Origin: Arachis hypogaea
Taxonomy: Eukaryota > Streptophyta > Magnoliopsida > Fabales > Fabaceae
Reading direction: 5' to 3'
Assembly (NCBI RefSeq): GCF_003086295.3
Contig: NC_092045.1
Span: 94,502,693-94,566,692, forward strand
DNA length: 64,000 nt
A model generated the notes under the pieces. That model ran no database searches, had not been told where the DNA came from, and saw only the letters and a list, made by a program, of their open reading frames with translations. The position numbers and the translations under genes are program-made. This document shows, piece by piece, positions 10,608-22,162 of this stretch (positions are counted from its first letter, which is position 1; every line of letters starts with the position of its first letter).

Positions 10608-11522
10608 CATTCAATGAGGTCCAGCTAAAGACAATAAAGAAGCGCTTGCTGGGAGGCAACCCAGCCATTAGTTAAGCATAGTTTTTTTTAGTAATTATAA
10701 GAGCTTGACACAATTTATCTTCCATTACAGGAGTTCATAGAGTTACAGAAGAATTCAGAATGGAAAACAGAGAAAAGATACTCACCAACAGAAAAACGCC
10801 AATAAGGAGCATTTTTGGGCGTTAAACGCCAGAATGGGTGCCATTCTGGGTGTTTAACGCCAGACCTGCAGCATCCTAGGCGTTTAGAAAAATGCCCAGT
10901 GACAAAGGAATTCTGGCGTTTAAACGCCAGCCAGGGTACCTGGTTGGGCGTTTAAACGCCCAGTAAGGAAGGCAAACTGGCATTTAAACGCCAGCCAGGG
11001 TACCTGGCTGGGCGTTTAAACGCCCAAAACAGGAAGTAATTGGGCGTTAAATGCCCAAAACATGCTACTCCTGGGCGTTTAACGCCAAGAACATGGAGGG
11101 GAGGGGGTTCTTGTTCCCAACTCAGATTTTTTTAATTTTCATATTTCTTTCCACATTTCTTGCATGAACATGTTACAAATCCTCATCTTTCAATTTTAAT
11201 TTCAAAAATTTCTCAATCCAAAAAAAATCTTTTTCTATTTCTTTCAAAATCTTTGTCAAAACTCATATATCTTTTTAAATTCTTTTTAAATCTTTTTCAA
11301 ACCATCACACTATCTTTTCAAAATTAGAATTATTTTTTCAAATCTCCCTCTTATCTTCTCAGTTTTAAAATACATCTTTTGCATATCATAATTATCTTTT
11401 ACAAATCATATCTTTTTCAAAATTTTCAAACCCACCCCTCTCCCCTTTAAATTTCCATTCGGCCATCCCCTTCCTCCACCATTCGAAATTGTCTCTCCCT
11501 CTCTTCCTCTCCTTTTCTTTCT
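10608..11522 (+). other. Element E inter-ORF region with palindrome cluster
   Basis: Untranslated spacer between pol and the downstream ORF. It starts with the GCTGGGAGGCAACCCAGCC sequence, an inverted repeat whose counterpart (TTGCCTCCCGACAAGCGC) lies at the same place in element C. The cluster at about 10790-11095 has at least three exact GGCGTTTAAACGCC palindromes (10915, 10947, 11011) among about ten near copies. A pyrimidine/AT-rich tract follows to 11522. Confidence 0.75.
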
Positions 11523-11560
11523 TTTGCTTGAGGACAAGCAAACCTCTAAGTTTGGTGTGC
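11523..11560 (+). promoter_or_regulatory. Hairpin plus AAGTTTGGTGT module before downstream ORF
   Basis: TTTGCTTG-AGGA-CAAGCAAA is an 8-bp perfect stem with a 4-nt loop (11523-11542), followed 4 bp later by TAAGTTTGGTGT. The same pair occurs just before E's 3' LTR and at both equivalent places in element C. Its function is unknown; an extra polypurine-type priming site, a splice or subgenomic RNA signal, or a processing site are possibilities. Confidence 0.65.
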
Positions 11561-11595
11561 TTTTCGTGATCAATGAGCCAAGACTCACTAAGATC

Positions 11596-12730
11596 ATGAG
11601 CCTTAAGGGAAAACAAACCACCTCAAGTGGCAAGAAAGAGAATATTTCAAAACCACTTTGGAATCAAGAGAAGTTCTTAAACAAAGAACATGCAGACCAT
11701 TATTACAAAATAATGGGTCTGAGGTCAGTGATCTCGGAAGTTAAATTCGATCTGAAAGAAGATGAATATTCGGAGATCCAAGAGCAAATTTGAAACAGAG
11801 GCTGGGAAATCCTAGCTAATCCTGAGACAAAGGTGGGGAGAAACATGGTTCAGGAATTCTACTCAAATCTGTGGCAAACAGATAAACAGAGAATGTCTGG
11901 AACCACCTTCTATACCTTCCGAACTATGGTCAGAGGAAAGATTATCTACTTTCACCTTGACAGCATAAGAGAGATCTTCAAGCTGCCTCAACTACAAGAT
12001 GATCCGGAATTCTTTAACAGGAGAATTGTGAATCAAGACAAGCGCTTGGACCAAGTTCTAGAGGACATATGCATTCCTGGAGCCAAGTGGGTAACCAACA
12101 CAAAGAATGTCCCAATTCAACTCAAGAGAGGGGATCTCAAACCAGTTGCTAAAGGCTGGCTAGATTTTATTGGGCGTTCCATACTACCCACCAGCAATCA
12201 CTCTGAGGTCACTATTAAAAGAGCAGTGATGATCCACTGCATTATGATGGGAAACGAAGTGGACTTTCATCATCTGATTGCTTGTGAGCTTTATACAATT
12301 GCAAACAAGAACTCCACTGAAGCCAAATTGGCCTACCCAACCTTGATTTCTCTGCTATGTAAAAATGCTAGAGTAAAAATGGGAGTAGATGAATATATCT
12401 CAGTTGATCTCCCAATCACAAAAAAATCAATGGAAGGGCAACAAGTGCAAGACATTCCCATCAAAAGGAAGGCGCAAGAGTTCCTCCCAGAAATCCCACA
12501 GATTGACTACTGGAACCGCTTAGAAGAATCTATTACCAAGCTGCAAGAAGCTATGGATCAAATGAAAGAAGAACAGCAAAATTAAAATAGCATGCTCTCT
12601 AAGCTGCTTAAGGAACAGGAGAAGCAAGGACGTGAACTGCAGGAACTGAAGCGCCAGAAGCTACCTCTTGAAGGACCAGACACCCCACAGAATGAAAGAG
12701 CATCCACCTCCCAAAATAAAGGTTGTTGAG
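11596..12730 (+). pseudogene. Element E downstream ORF (env position, plant transposon-protein domain)
   Basis: One frame from an ATG at 11596 to 12730, interrupted by stops at 11791-11793 and 12583-12585. The N-terminal region includes MVQEFYSNL, TMVRGKIIYFHLDSIREIF and a downstream IHCIMMGNEVDFHHLI block. This resembles the domain called putative plant transposon protein in Athila-like ORFs (I recall PF20167). The C-terminus is a coiled coil rich in Leu, Glu and Lys (about 12500-12700). No signal peptide or membrane segment is visible, so the position is env-like but the product is not evidently an envelope. Its role is unknown. Confidence 0.7.
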
Positions 12731-12926
12731 TCCTAATCTTAACTTTGTGATAACTCTGCTATTAGAAATCTATTTTTAGAATCATATGGATAATAGTAAT
12801 TAGTGTCCTTATTTTTTGTTTTTGATTTTATCCCTAAGTAAGCTATAATTTATTTTTCACATCATCATTAAACATGAATAAAATAGCAGATTTTTAGAGT
12901 AAGGAAGCAATTTCATCTTTGAGTTC
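12731..12926 (+). other. Element E 3' UTR, left of nested element A
   Basis: AT-rich non-coding sequence that continues at 23484 after element A. The last five bases, AGTTC (12922-12926), are the left copy of A's target-site duplication. Confidence 0.75.
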
Positions 12927-13412
12927 TGTTTTGAGGGTTACCTGAAACTGTAGGTCGATCTCGGATGAGATCTTCTGTGCTGGTCGGGGGTGTTGTGTCT
13001 GACTTGGTGATGATGCTGATCCTTCGTCCCCGGAGGGTGGGGGGTACCTGCAAGGGACTCCGATGCTTAAGTTAGCAAGGGTATTAAGCAGGTATTGAGT
13101 AGAATCAGAGTATGAGTTATACCTGGGTGCTTCAGTGTATTTATAATGGTGTAGAGTGACCCTTGCAGATAAGATAAGTTAGTTATCTTATCTTTATCTT
13201 TATCGTTATCTTTCATGGGAACCGCCCTTATCTCTATAGGCTTGGGCTGCCTTTGGATTGGGGTCGTGTTCCTCTATTTAGGCCCTTTATTGGGCTTTCC
13301 TATGATTTGGCCGAGCTCTTTGAGAAGAGGTCGGGTTATCCTGACCTAGGGAGGTCGGTTGCCTTGTCTGTAGAACATCCCGGGTCGGACAGCTCGACCC
13401 AGGGTATGAACA
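12927..13412 (-). repeat. Element A 3' LTR
   Basis: Plus-strand ends are TGTTTTGAGG and TATGAACA. It pairs with 22998-23483 over the same length (486 bp). A TATAAATA box lies on the minus strand at 13138-13145. Confidence 0.95.
13138..13145 (-). promoter_or_regulatory. TATA box in A 3' LTR
   Basis: TATAAATA on the minus strand, conserved in the 5' LTR at 23209-23216 and in the related LTR of element B at 26838-26845. Likely core promoter for element transcription. Confidence 0.65.
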
Positions 13413-14346
13413 GTGCCCTTGCTCGAGCTCAGTCTTCCTTTTTGAGGTTGAGTCTTTAGTTTTAAGACTTTTGATCCTTCTCGGGTGAAGCCGAACTCGA
13501 GCATTTCGTTGCTTTTGTCTTTGTAGCGTTTCTTTTTTGAATGCAGAACGTTTCGCTTCCTTTGAAAACGCGCGCTTTTTGGATTAGTGTCCTGGCCTTG
13601 GGAATGTGCGAGGGTTTTTAATGCCCCATTAATTGGTTTTTGATGCTCCGTTTCTCTTTGGCTTTTACTTTGAAGTTTACTTTCTAAAAATATTTTTCTC
13701 CTCTCTTGCTTTTGCTGTGACTTCCCTTTTTCTCCTTCTGTTTTCTTTTGAAAACTTTTGTTTCTTGGTGTTTCTTCTTGCAACGTTTGTTCGGAGATCG
13801 TAAGTGCTTTCGACGGCGATTTCTAGCCTCCTCGTCTTCAACCCTCTTGCGTATTCTTCTCCTTTCTCAGGTTGGTTTTGCTTTCCCTTCACCGTTTATT
13901 TCTGCTGTGTTGTGTTTGATTTTGACTGAGTGCATGTTGGAAAGCTTGAATTTTTATTGCACCTCATTTGTTACTGTGATGCATACTTTTTCCCTTTTGA
14001 CCTTACATATGCTTCTGAGTGTATTTTCTTGGTTTGGCTCTTTAGGGCTTTGTATGCTACTACTGATAGTCAACTGTTGTAACCTTTTCTTTTGGAGACT
14101 CGTTTGATCTTCTTCACATTTGTTTTTCTTTGAAAGGGTTTCTGTTGACATTAGTCTTGTAGATTTTCCTGAATCTTTATTCCCTGATTGCCTCCAAAGG
14201 ATCCCCTGGACCTTGGGTTGTGTCCTGGGGTTTTCCTTTTTATCTGCTGTACCGCGCTGGAATGTGCTGTCCAAGTTATTTTGATTTCGTCTGGGATGTC
14301 TTTACCTTTTTAGTAACCCAATCTTTTTCTTGCTTTGTAGGATTAG
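13413..14346 (+). other. Element A: upstream region and possible 5' intron of the aORF
   Basis: Non-coding sequence between the LTR and the ATG of the plus-strand ORF. A good donor (ATC/GTAAGT at 13800) and an acceptor (TTGCTTTGTAG ending at 14340) would define a 541-bp intron in the 5' UTR, 6 bp before the ATG. This is inferred from consensus only. The long T-rich frames on either strand here show no family resemblance. Confidence 0.45.
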
Positions 14347-16187
14347 ATGGCCATGTCTTCCCGAAAAAATATTGTCGAGGCGTCTTCTGAAGTTCCCGAA
14401 GGGATGTCCGATTGGCTGGACTCTCTTGTCTTGCTGTGTGTTTCTTTAGTCGATTCAGAATTTTGTACGACGCTTAGAAAGCATCATCGTGTCTGTAGCA
14501 GTGCGGATCAGGAGGGCAATTATGAGTTGGTAGCACCTTATTCTGGAGATAGAGTTTGCTTCCCAGTCCTAATCTAGGGGGAGCGTCCCTTCTTCTATGC
14601 TTATGACTTCTTTTTTAGCCAAATGAACAATACCTTTCCTTTTACTTCTTTTGAAACTGACCTGTTATGGTCTTGTAACGTAGCCCCGTCACAGCTCCAT
14701 CCGAATTCATGGGGCTTCATCAAGATTTTTCAGCTTGTTTGTCAAGAATTTGGTGTTATACCTTCTCAAACTCTTTTTCTGTATCTTTTTGTGTTGACCA
14801 AACCTGGGACTACCAAGAAGAAAGCTTCTTGAATTTATTTTAGGTCTGCCCAGGGGCACAAGGTTTTTTCCATGTATGATGAATCTTTCCGAAATTTTAA
14901 GAACTACTTCTTTAAGGTCCGGGCTGTTGAAGGAGCCCGACCTTTCTTTTTGGATGAAAATAATGAGCCCTACTTTCCCTTAGAGTGGCAGAAGAACGTA
15001 GTGGTATCCCGATATACTTGGGACATGTTGAGCGAGATCGAGCAGTCCTTTGTGAGTGTTTTGGAGGATATTTGGGGAGAACCTCCTCACTTGCATACTA
15101 AAAAGTCTTTGGGAGATCCGTCCCTTATTCGGACTACTTTGGGTATTGCCTTGATGTATCTTGTTATCTTGTTTTTCTCCTGCTTTTTTCCTGGCGTGAT
15201 AAATTATTGTTTTTCATTTTGTAGAGATGGCCAAGAATAATGATGCAATGAAGGCCTTCAAGAAGGCGAGGAAAGCTACTGCGGCTCAAAACATCTCGGC
15301 CCGGGCTGATGGGGAAGGAACTTCCCAGGCTCCTTTCAAGCCATCCGTGCCGAGCTCTCTTGGCCCGAGGAGAATGATCCCTACAACTCAGGTCCGTTTA
15401 GTGGATCCCCCTCAATCTTCTACTGCTGCTGTGGTTTCTTCTTCGGCCGCTCCTCCTTCAAAAAGACCTCGAACTATTGAACCTTTCAATCTAAATGCCT
15501 CGGATTTTGATCCTATTGGTTTTGTGGACTAGCAAATCGCACCTTATGGTGTTCTTTCAATGGATGATGTATCTCTCCTTCATCACTTGGATTTTATAAC
15601 TCGGAGTAGTGTCAAGATGGCTCATATGGGAGCTGCTTTGTATCGTACTGCCCAAAATCTACCTCTGCATGCTACCAAAGTTTTTATGGAGGAAGCTAAG
15701 CGATAATTTGATCGGATGAAGGGTCTCAAGGAGGAGTTTGAAGCGGAGGTGACTAAACTGAAGAAGGAGCTGGAAGGGGAGAAGGCCATCTCTTGCCCTG
15801 GCGGCCTCTGTGCGATTGGCTGAGGATGTGGCTTTGAAGCACAAAGAAAGCTATGTCACGTCCTACCGAGAAGTGATGCGTCTTCGGGAGGAACTAGAGT
15901 TGGTCCGGGTTGATTATTCCGAGCTCCAGAGTCATCTTGTGGGCAGCGTAACTACTACCTATGAGAACCTGAAGGAACAGGTTCGGGTTATTGCCCCGGA
16001 GGCTGACCTTGCCTTGTTTAGCTTGGATAATGTTGTGAAGGATGGCAAAATCATTCCCGAGGACCCTGATGATGATGATGTTGAGCCTCCTCCTGTTCCT
16101 TCTACCAAAGTCTCTGTTGTGCCGCCCTCTTCTTCTCAAGCAGCTGAATCGTTCAGCCTGAGTCTGATCCTGATGTCCAGATTCTAA
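14347..16187 (+). pseudogene. Element A antisense ORF (gypsy-type putative transposon domain)
   Basis: Reads opposite to gag-pol. The first block has FYAYDFFFSQ, CNVAPSQLHPNSWGFI and FLYLFVLTKP, which resembles the putative gypsy-type transposon family (I recall PF04195) found in aORFs of Tat elements. It stays in one frame from 14347 to about 15155 with stops at 14575 and 14830. A candidate intron (about 15156-15224) leads to the second block MAKNNDAMKAFKKARK. A Ser/Pro-rich segment and a long coiled coil (about 15700-16000) follow, then VIAPEADLALFSLDNVV and an acidic tail. Stops at 15530 and 15703 and a frameshift near 15790 break it. Function is unknown; the layout is repeated in element B. 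Confidence 0.75.
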
Positions 16188-17836
16188 ATCGGGATGATGG
16201 GACAGTAGATGCAGTGCCTCTTCAGACTCGTCCTCCTTCACCCCGGGATGCTACTACTGGGAGACTTTTGGACTCTCTTTGATTGTTTCTGATGAATTTG
16301 TGTATAGCCCGGCCTGTAGGCCTTGAACTCTTTTTGTAAATGGTGTTTTGTTGATTGTTGATACTTCTGTTGCTTGTTTAGCAACTTTGTTTTGAAAAAC
16401 AAAGTGACTTTCGAGCTTCCTTGGCTGATTTGGGTGGCCTCTGAAGCTTGCTATTATCATAACTTAGTAGTTTTTATATCCTGTCTGCTTTGCACTCGTC
16501 TTGGCACCTTCGTAGGTTTTTGTCTGACATGATCAACTTGATTCTTTGGCCTGACACTGCTCTCATCAATCTTAAACTGTTGTTTATCGTAATACTGAGA
16601 TTGCCGATTTTTCAACTTGGTTTTTGTTTGTTTGTAGCCCTTCCTTTTCGGACCTTACTTAAGGTCTCTTCCAAGGGTAGCTTTATCGTGTCGGTTCCTG
16701 TCAAATTACTCGGTAATCCTCTTTCTTGGACTTTGTTCAGGACTCTTTCAGGGATTACCTTTATAGCTTTGTATCTTGGACCGATTTCGTCAGGTCAGGC
16801 TTTGTCAAGTTACTTGATAATCCTCTTTCTTGGACCTTGTTCAGGTCTCTTTCAGGGATTTATTTTTTGTAACTTTATCTTTCCAGGCCGACTTTGTCAC
16901 GTCGGGCCCTGTCGAGTTACTTGATAATCCTCTTTCTTGGACCTTGTTCAGGTCTCTTTCAGGGATTTATCTTTTGTAACTTTATCTTTCTGGGCCGACT
17001 TTGTCACGTCGGGCCCTGTCGAGTTACTTGATAATTCTCTTTCTTGGACCTTATTCAGGTCTCTTTCAGGGATTTATCTTTTGTAACTTTATCTTTCCGG
17101 GCCGACTTTGTCACATCGGACCCTGTCGAGTTACTTGATAATCCTCTTTCTTGGACCTTGTTCAGGTCTCTTTCAGGGATTTATCTTTTGTAACTTTATC
17201 TTTCCGGGCTGACTTTGTCACGTCGGGCCCTATCGAGTTACTTGATAATCCTCTTTCTTGGACCTTGTTCAGGTCTCTTTCAGGGATTATCTTTTGTAAC
17301 TTTTTTGTAGGAGTCCGACTTCCTCATGTCGGGCTCTTTGAAGTTATAGTAATCCTCTTTTATAGGGTTGGCCAGACCTCTTTCCAGGGCTTTACTTATA
17401 ACTTGGGTTGTTGTGGCTGGTCCGACTTTTTGTGCCAGCCAGTCTTTAAGTTATTTTATAGCAATCCATTTTATTAGGTCCTCGTCAGATCCTTTCTATA
17501 GATCACTTTCTATAACTTCTTGCATTATTTTGTTTTCATCTTTGCCGATTTTGTAGAATTTGGGTTTTTAGCCCTCATTTTTATCGTTATCACGTAGTGA
17601 ATTCGGTTTTCACTTTCTGTCGATATGTAGCTTTACAATCAGGCGATGAATGTTTTCAGAATAATATGACTTGAGTGTTTGTAGAGAATCTGGATAAATT
17701 TTATTAAAAGAAAATGCAAATATACATAAGGAGTTAATTTCCTAGGTCGGGTGATTTGTAGGTCTTGTCGGGGCACCTCGTTAAAAAACCTTTTTCAGGA
17801 AAAAGAGTGTGCCTTGTCCAAGATCTTTTATCATCC
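16188..17836. other. Element A spacer between aORF end and integrase
   Basis: Convergent, non-coding region between the plus-strand aORF and minus-strand integrase. Its centre is the 107-bp tandem array described separately. Apparent frames on the plus strand here are by-products of the repeats. Confidence 0.6.
16700..17345. repeat. 107-bp tandem repeat array in element A
   Basis: The string TACTTGATAA and its variants recur at 16811, 16918, 17025, 17132 and 17239, an exact 107-bp period. A more diverged unit lies before it (16707) and a degenerate one after it (about 17340). Each unit contains CCTCTTTCTTGGACCTTG, CAGGTCTCTTTCAGGG and a GACTTTGTCACGTCGG segment. The four internal units are nearly identical. 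Confidence 0.93.
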
Positions 17837-18871
17837 CTAGCTATAGTACCTTCTTAGGTTGCAAGCGTGCCATGATCTAGAAAGCTCTCGCTCGTCGAGT
17901 TCGGAAAGCCTGTAGTAACCCTTTCCCAGTACTTCTATGACTCGGAAGGGTCCTTTCCATTTTGTTGCTAGCTTTCCTTCTCCAAGTCGAGTTGTTCCTA
18001 TATCGTTTCGGATTAGGATGAGGTCGTTTTCAGCAAAGGCTCGCTGTATTACTTTTCGGTTGAATCTAGAGGCCATTCATCATTTCAGCGCATCTTCCCT
18101 TATCCGAGCTTCTTCTCGGATTTCTGAAAGTAAGTCGAGCTCTTCCCTTTGAAGTTGGGAGTTGGCTTTTTCGCTAAAATGGATTACTCTGGGTGATCCT
18201 TCTTTGACCTCCACTAGGATCATTGCCTCCATTCCGTAGGCTAATCGGAAAGGTGACTCCTTTGTCGTGGAATGTGGAGTCGTTCGATATGCCCATAGGA
18301 CTTGCAGGAGCTTTTCAGCCCAGGCTCCCTTTGCATCCTGTAATCTCCATTTTAACCCTGCTAATATAACTTTCTTAGCAGCTTCAGCTTGCCCATTGGC
18401 TTGGGGGTGCTCAACAGAGGTGAATTGTTGTTTTGTATTCAGGTCGGCCACTAGTTTTCTGAAGCCTGCGTCTGTGAACTGGGTACCATTGTCTGTGGTG
18501 ATGGAGTATGGAACTCCAAACCTTGTGACGATGTTTCTATATAGGAATTTCCGACTTCTTTGAGCTGTGGCATTGGCTAGGGGTTCTGCCTCGATCCATT
18601 TTGTGAAGTAGTCTATTCCTACAATGAGGAATTTGACTTGTCCTGATCCTTGAGGAAAAGGTCCGAGGAGATCGAGTCCCCATTTTGCGAATGGCCAAGG
18701 TGAGGTTACGCTGATGAGTTTCTCTGGCGGAGCGGTGTGGAAGTTGGCATGCTTTTGACATGGCGAACATGTCCTTACAAATTCTATGGCTTCTTTTTGT
18801 AGAGTTGGCCAATAGAATCCTGCTCGAAGTACTTTTTGGCGAGTGCTTGCGCTCCGAGGTGATTGCCACAA
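17837..18871 (-). pseudogene. pol: Element A integrase
   Basis: DDE integrase. In the main frame (18080-18871) the core residues are Asp67 in KWGLDLLGPF, Asp127 in TTDNGTQF and Glu163 in NGQAEAAKK; CSPCQKH before it is the end of the HHCC zinc site. The C-terminal part (17837-18076: ALIRND-like region, GPFRVIEVLGKGYYRL, ending in HACNLRRYY) continues in the same frame after two adjacent TGA codons at 18077-18082. Upstream, the frame is lost between RNase H and integrase (about 18790-18870), where a small deletion shifts to the previous frame. Confidence 0.9.
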
Positions 18872-20415
18872 ATGCCACTGTGTACTTCTTCTAAGATATC
18901 CTTAGTGTTGGAAGTCGGCACACATTTTAGCAATGGTGTTGAAATCCCTCTTTTGTATAAAGTATTATTTATGATGGTGTAGTATTGTGCTTCCCATTTT
19001 AATCTCTTTGCCTCTTTCTCATTTGTAGGGAGGGCTTCTGTTGTGAGGTAATTAATTATGGGGGTCATCCATCCCTGATCGCGACCTGTTATGGCTATGA
19101 CCTTTTCTTTTTCTGAGATTGATGGATTCTGTAGAATTTCTTGGATAAGGCTTCTATTGTTGCCTCTTGGTTTGGTGATGGCTAGTTTTGAGAGTGCATC
19201 GCCCCGGGCATTCTGTTCTTGGGGTATGTGTCGAATCTCATACTCTCCGAGTTGTCCGAGTTGTTCCCTGGTTTTGTCCAAGTACTTTTTCATAGTGGGA
19301 TCTTTGGCTTGGTAGCTTCCTATTATTTGTGAAGTGACTACCTGTGAGTCGCTGAAGATGATAAGTTTTTGAGCTCCAACCTCCCTAGCCAGCTTCAAAC
19401 CAGCTAGTAATGCCTCATATTCCACTTGATTGTTTGAGGCAGGGAACCCGAATTTGAGGGAGAGTTTGATTTGGGTCCCCTGGTCGCTTTCAATTATTAC
19501 GCCTGCGCCACTTCCCGTTTTATTTGAGGAGCCGTCCACGTATAGATTCCATTTTGCGGGGATTTCCGGTGTGTCCGTAAATTCCGCAATGAAGTCGGCC
19601 AGATATTGAGATTTGATGGCTGTCCGAGCTTCGTATTGAAGGTCGAATTCGGAAAACTCGACTACCCATTGCAAGATTCTGCCTGCCAAGTCTATTTTCT
19701 GTAAGATTCCTTTTATGGGCTGGTTGGTTCGAATTTTAATTGTGTGAGACTGGAAATATGGGCGAAGTCGTCGAGATGTTATTATGAGAGCGTAAGCAAA
19801 CTTTTCTATTTTCTGGTAGTTCTGCTCGGACCCTTGTAACACTTTGCTGATAAAGTATATGGGTTGTTGCCCACTGTTGTCTTCTTGGACCAGTGCTGAG
19901 ACTATTGCCCGATTTCCCACTGCGAGGTACAAGATGAGTGGTTCTCCTTCCCGTGGCCGACTTAATATAGGTGGCCGTCCCAAAAAATTTTTGAAGTCTT
20001 GGAAGGCTTGCTTGCATTTAGCTGTCCATTCAAACTCCTTTCCTTTCCTTAGAGTGGCATAGAAGGGGAGAGATCTTATTGCTGATCCAGCCAGGAATCT
20101 GGACAAGGCTGCCAACCACCCGTTGAGTTGTTGTACCTCTTTGATACAAGTCAGGCTTTTCATGTCGAGTACAGCCCTGCACTTGTTCGGGTTTGCCTCG
20201 ATTCCTCTCTGTGTGATCATAAAACCCAAGAATTTACCAGCTTCTACTGCGAAGGTACATTTCGTGGGATTGAGTCGCATGCCGTGTCGTCTTATGGTGT
20301 TGAATACTTGTGTCAAGTCGGATAATAACATCTCTTCGTTTTGCGTCTTCACCAGCATGTCGTCTACGTAGACCTCCATGATATTTCTGATGTGATCCGA
20401 AAAAACTTTGTTCAT
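18784..20415 (-). pseudogene. pol: Element A RT C-terminal half and dual RNase H
   Basis: 543 residues. RT catalytic YVDD is at residues 16-19, followed by KFLGFMITQRGIEANP. The first RNase H (about 155-265) lacks the usual acidic residues: LAVGNRA stands where the first Asp is expected, and TNQP where TDHP is usual. A second, archaeal-type RNase H follows with WNLYVDGSS (Asp294), EYEALLAGLKLA (Glu334), IIFSDSQ (Asp356) and RGDALSKLA (Asp406), so this copy looks catalytically complete. A degraded first domain plus an intact second is the known Tat pattern. It runs into the HHCC part of integrase before the frame is lost. Confidence 0.9.
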
Positions 20416-20489
20416 TAATCTTTGTTAAGTGGCTCCCGCGTTTTTGAGACCGAAGGGCATAACAATGTAGCAATAATTTGCCTTTGGGG

Positions 20490-22127
20490 TTAAGAAAGAG
20501 GTTTTTCTTGGTCGGGTGGGTACCTTGAGATTTGGTTATATCCCGAGTAAGCGTCCATAAAGGAGAGGTATTTGTATCCAGAGGAGGCATATACCAGTGC
20601 GTCGATATTTGAGAGCGGATAAGGATCTTTCAGGCAAGCTTTGTTGAGATCGGTATAGTCGGTGCACATTCTCCACTTCCCAGTTGACTTTTTTACCAAA
20701 ACGACATTAGCAAGCCATAACGGGTATTTGACTTCTCTTATGAAGCCTGCCTCCAGTAGAGCTCGTACCTGTTCTTCCACCGCTTGAGAATGTTCTGGTC
20801 CTAGCTTTCTGTGCCTTTGTTGTACCGGCCGAGATCCTGGGTAGACTGCTAGCTTGTGGCACATTAGTTTGGGATCTATGCCTGGCATGTCTATGGCCTT
20901 ACACGCAAAGAGGTCGGCATTGTCGCATAGGAACTGTATGAGTGATTCTTTTATGTCCCCTTTTAGCAGTGTGTCGATGCTGGTTGTTTGGTCTGGGGTG
21001 TTTCTGATCTGGATTTTCTCTATTTCTCCTTCAGGTTGTGGGTGGAGCTCTTCCTGCCTTCGAACTCCACCGAGCTCGATTGTGTGGAATTCTTCTCCTC
21101 TGCCTCTGAGGTTTAGACTTTCATTGTAACAGCGACGCACCATCTTCTGATCTTCCTTTACTGTGGCTATTCCACCTGTAGTTGGGAACTTCATGCATAG
21201 ATGCGGAGTCGAGACTATTGCGCCGAGCTGATTTAACGTTGCCCGACCTATTAGGGCATTGTAGGCTGAGCTTACATTGACGACGATGTAATCTATTTTT
21301 AGTGTTCTTGAGTGACTTCCTTTTCCAAAAGTTGTGTGGAGCGAGATGTATCCCATCAGTTGAACTGGGGTATCTCCTAGCCCGAACAGGCTGTCCGGAT
21401 ATGCTCTAAGTTCTTTTTCTTCCAAACCGAGTTTGTCGAAAGCGGTTTTGAATAAGATATCGGTAGAGCTCCCCTGGTCTATCAACGTGCGATGAAGATT
21501 TGCATTTGCCAGTTTAATAGTGATGACTATGGGATCGTCATGCCCTGACGCGACGCCGGATGCGTCTTCCTTGGTAAAAGTGATCGCCGGGATGTCGGGT
21601 GCTTCTTCCTTTTCTGCGACGTGATATACGTCTTTGAGATGTCTTTTGTGGGATGATTTGGAGATTCCTCCCCTGGCGAATCCGCCGTGTATCATGTGGA
21701 CATGTCTTTCTGGCGTCCGGGATGATCGCGCGGTTGGTCCGACATCTTCTGCTCTTCTTCTTTTCCTTTGTTCATTATCATGGGTGGCCAGGTATCGATC
21801 TAGCGTTCCTTCTCGTACGAGCTTTTCTATGACATTTTTTAAGTCAAAACACTCATTGGTGGAGTGCCCGCGGATCCGATGGTATTCACAATATTCAGCC
21901 CGGTTTCCTCCTCCTTTTTTGCCTTTGAGTGGTCGAGCTGGTGGTATTTTTTCTGTGTTGCAAACCTCTCTGTAGACATCCATAAGAGACACCCGAAGAG
22001 GGGTGTAATTGTGGTATTTTTTGATTTTCTTTCCATGGCGATCTTCCTTCTTTCTGGAATCTTTGTCTTTATCCTGAGAGGTGAACCTGGCTTTTGAGGT
22101 CTCTCCTAATCGGGAGTTTTCTTCCAT
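20490..22127 (-). pseudogene. pol: Element A nucleocapsid-protease-RT N-terminal half
   Basis: 545 residues. The first 115 are Lys/Arg-rich with CEYHRIRGHSTNEC (about 80-93), a zinc-knuckle-like site. The protease motif LIDQGSSTDILF has Asp217; DQGSS replaces DTGA, as usual in this lineage, and YNALIGRATLN is the second block. RT starts near residue 430 with WRMCTDYTDLNKAC and FMDAYSGYNQI. The frame is lost at about 20500, between GYNQI and the PFGL block, and a stop precedes the next frame at 20415. Confidence 0.88.
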
Positions 22128-22162
22128 GTTGATGTATTTTTCCGCTCATTCCTGCACCTCGT

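Noticed and set aside
11596..12730. Calling the E downstream ORF an envelope gene
   Set aside because: No signal peptide, membrane segment or glycoprotein feature is visible; only its position is env-like.
13346..13892. Minus-strand Lys/Arg-rich frames near A's 3' LTR
   Set aside because: They overlap the LTR and the antisense 5' region; composition reflects T-rich DNA on the other strand.
16490..17556. Plus-strand open frames of 60-145 codons
   Set aside because: They follow the 107-bp tandem units (107 is not a multiple of 3) and have no family resemblance; a by-product of the array.
20234..20590. 118-codon minus-strand frame inside RT of A
   Set aside because: Out-of-frame shadow caused by the frameshift near 20500; the RT motifs are in the neighbouring frames.
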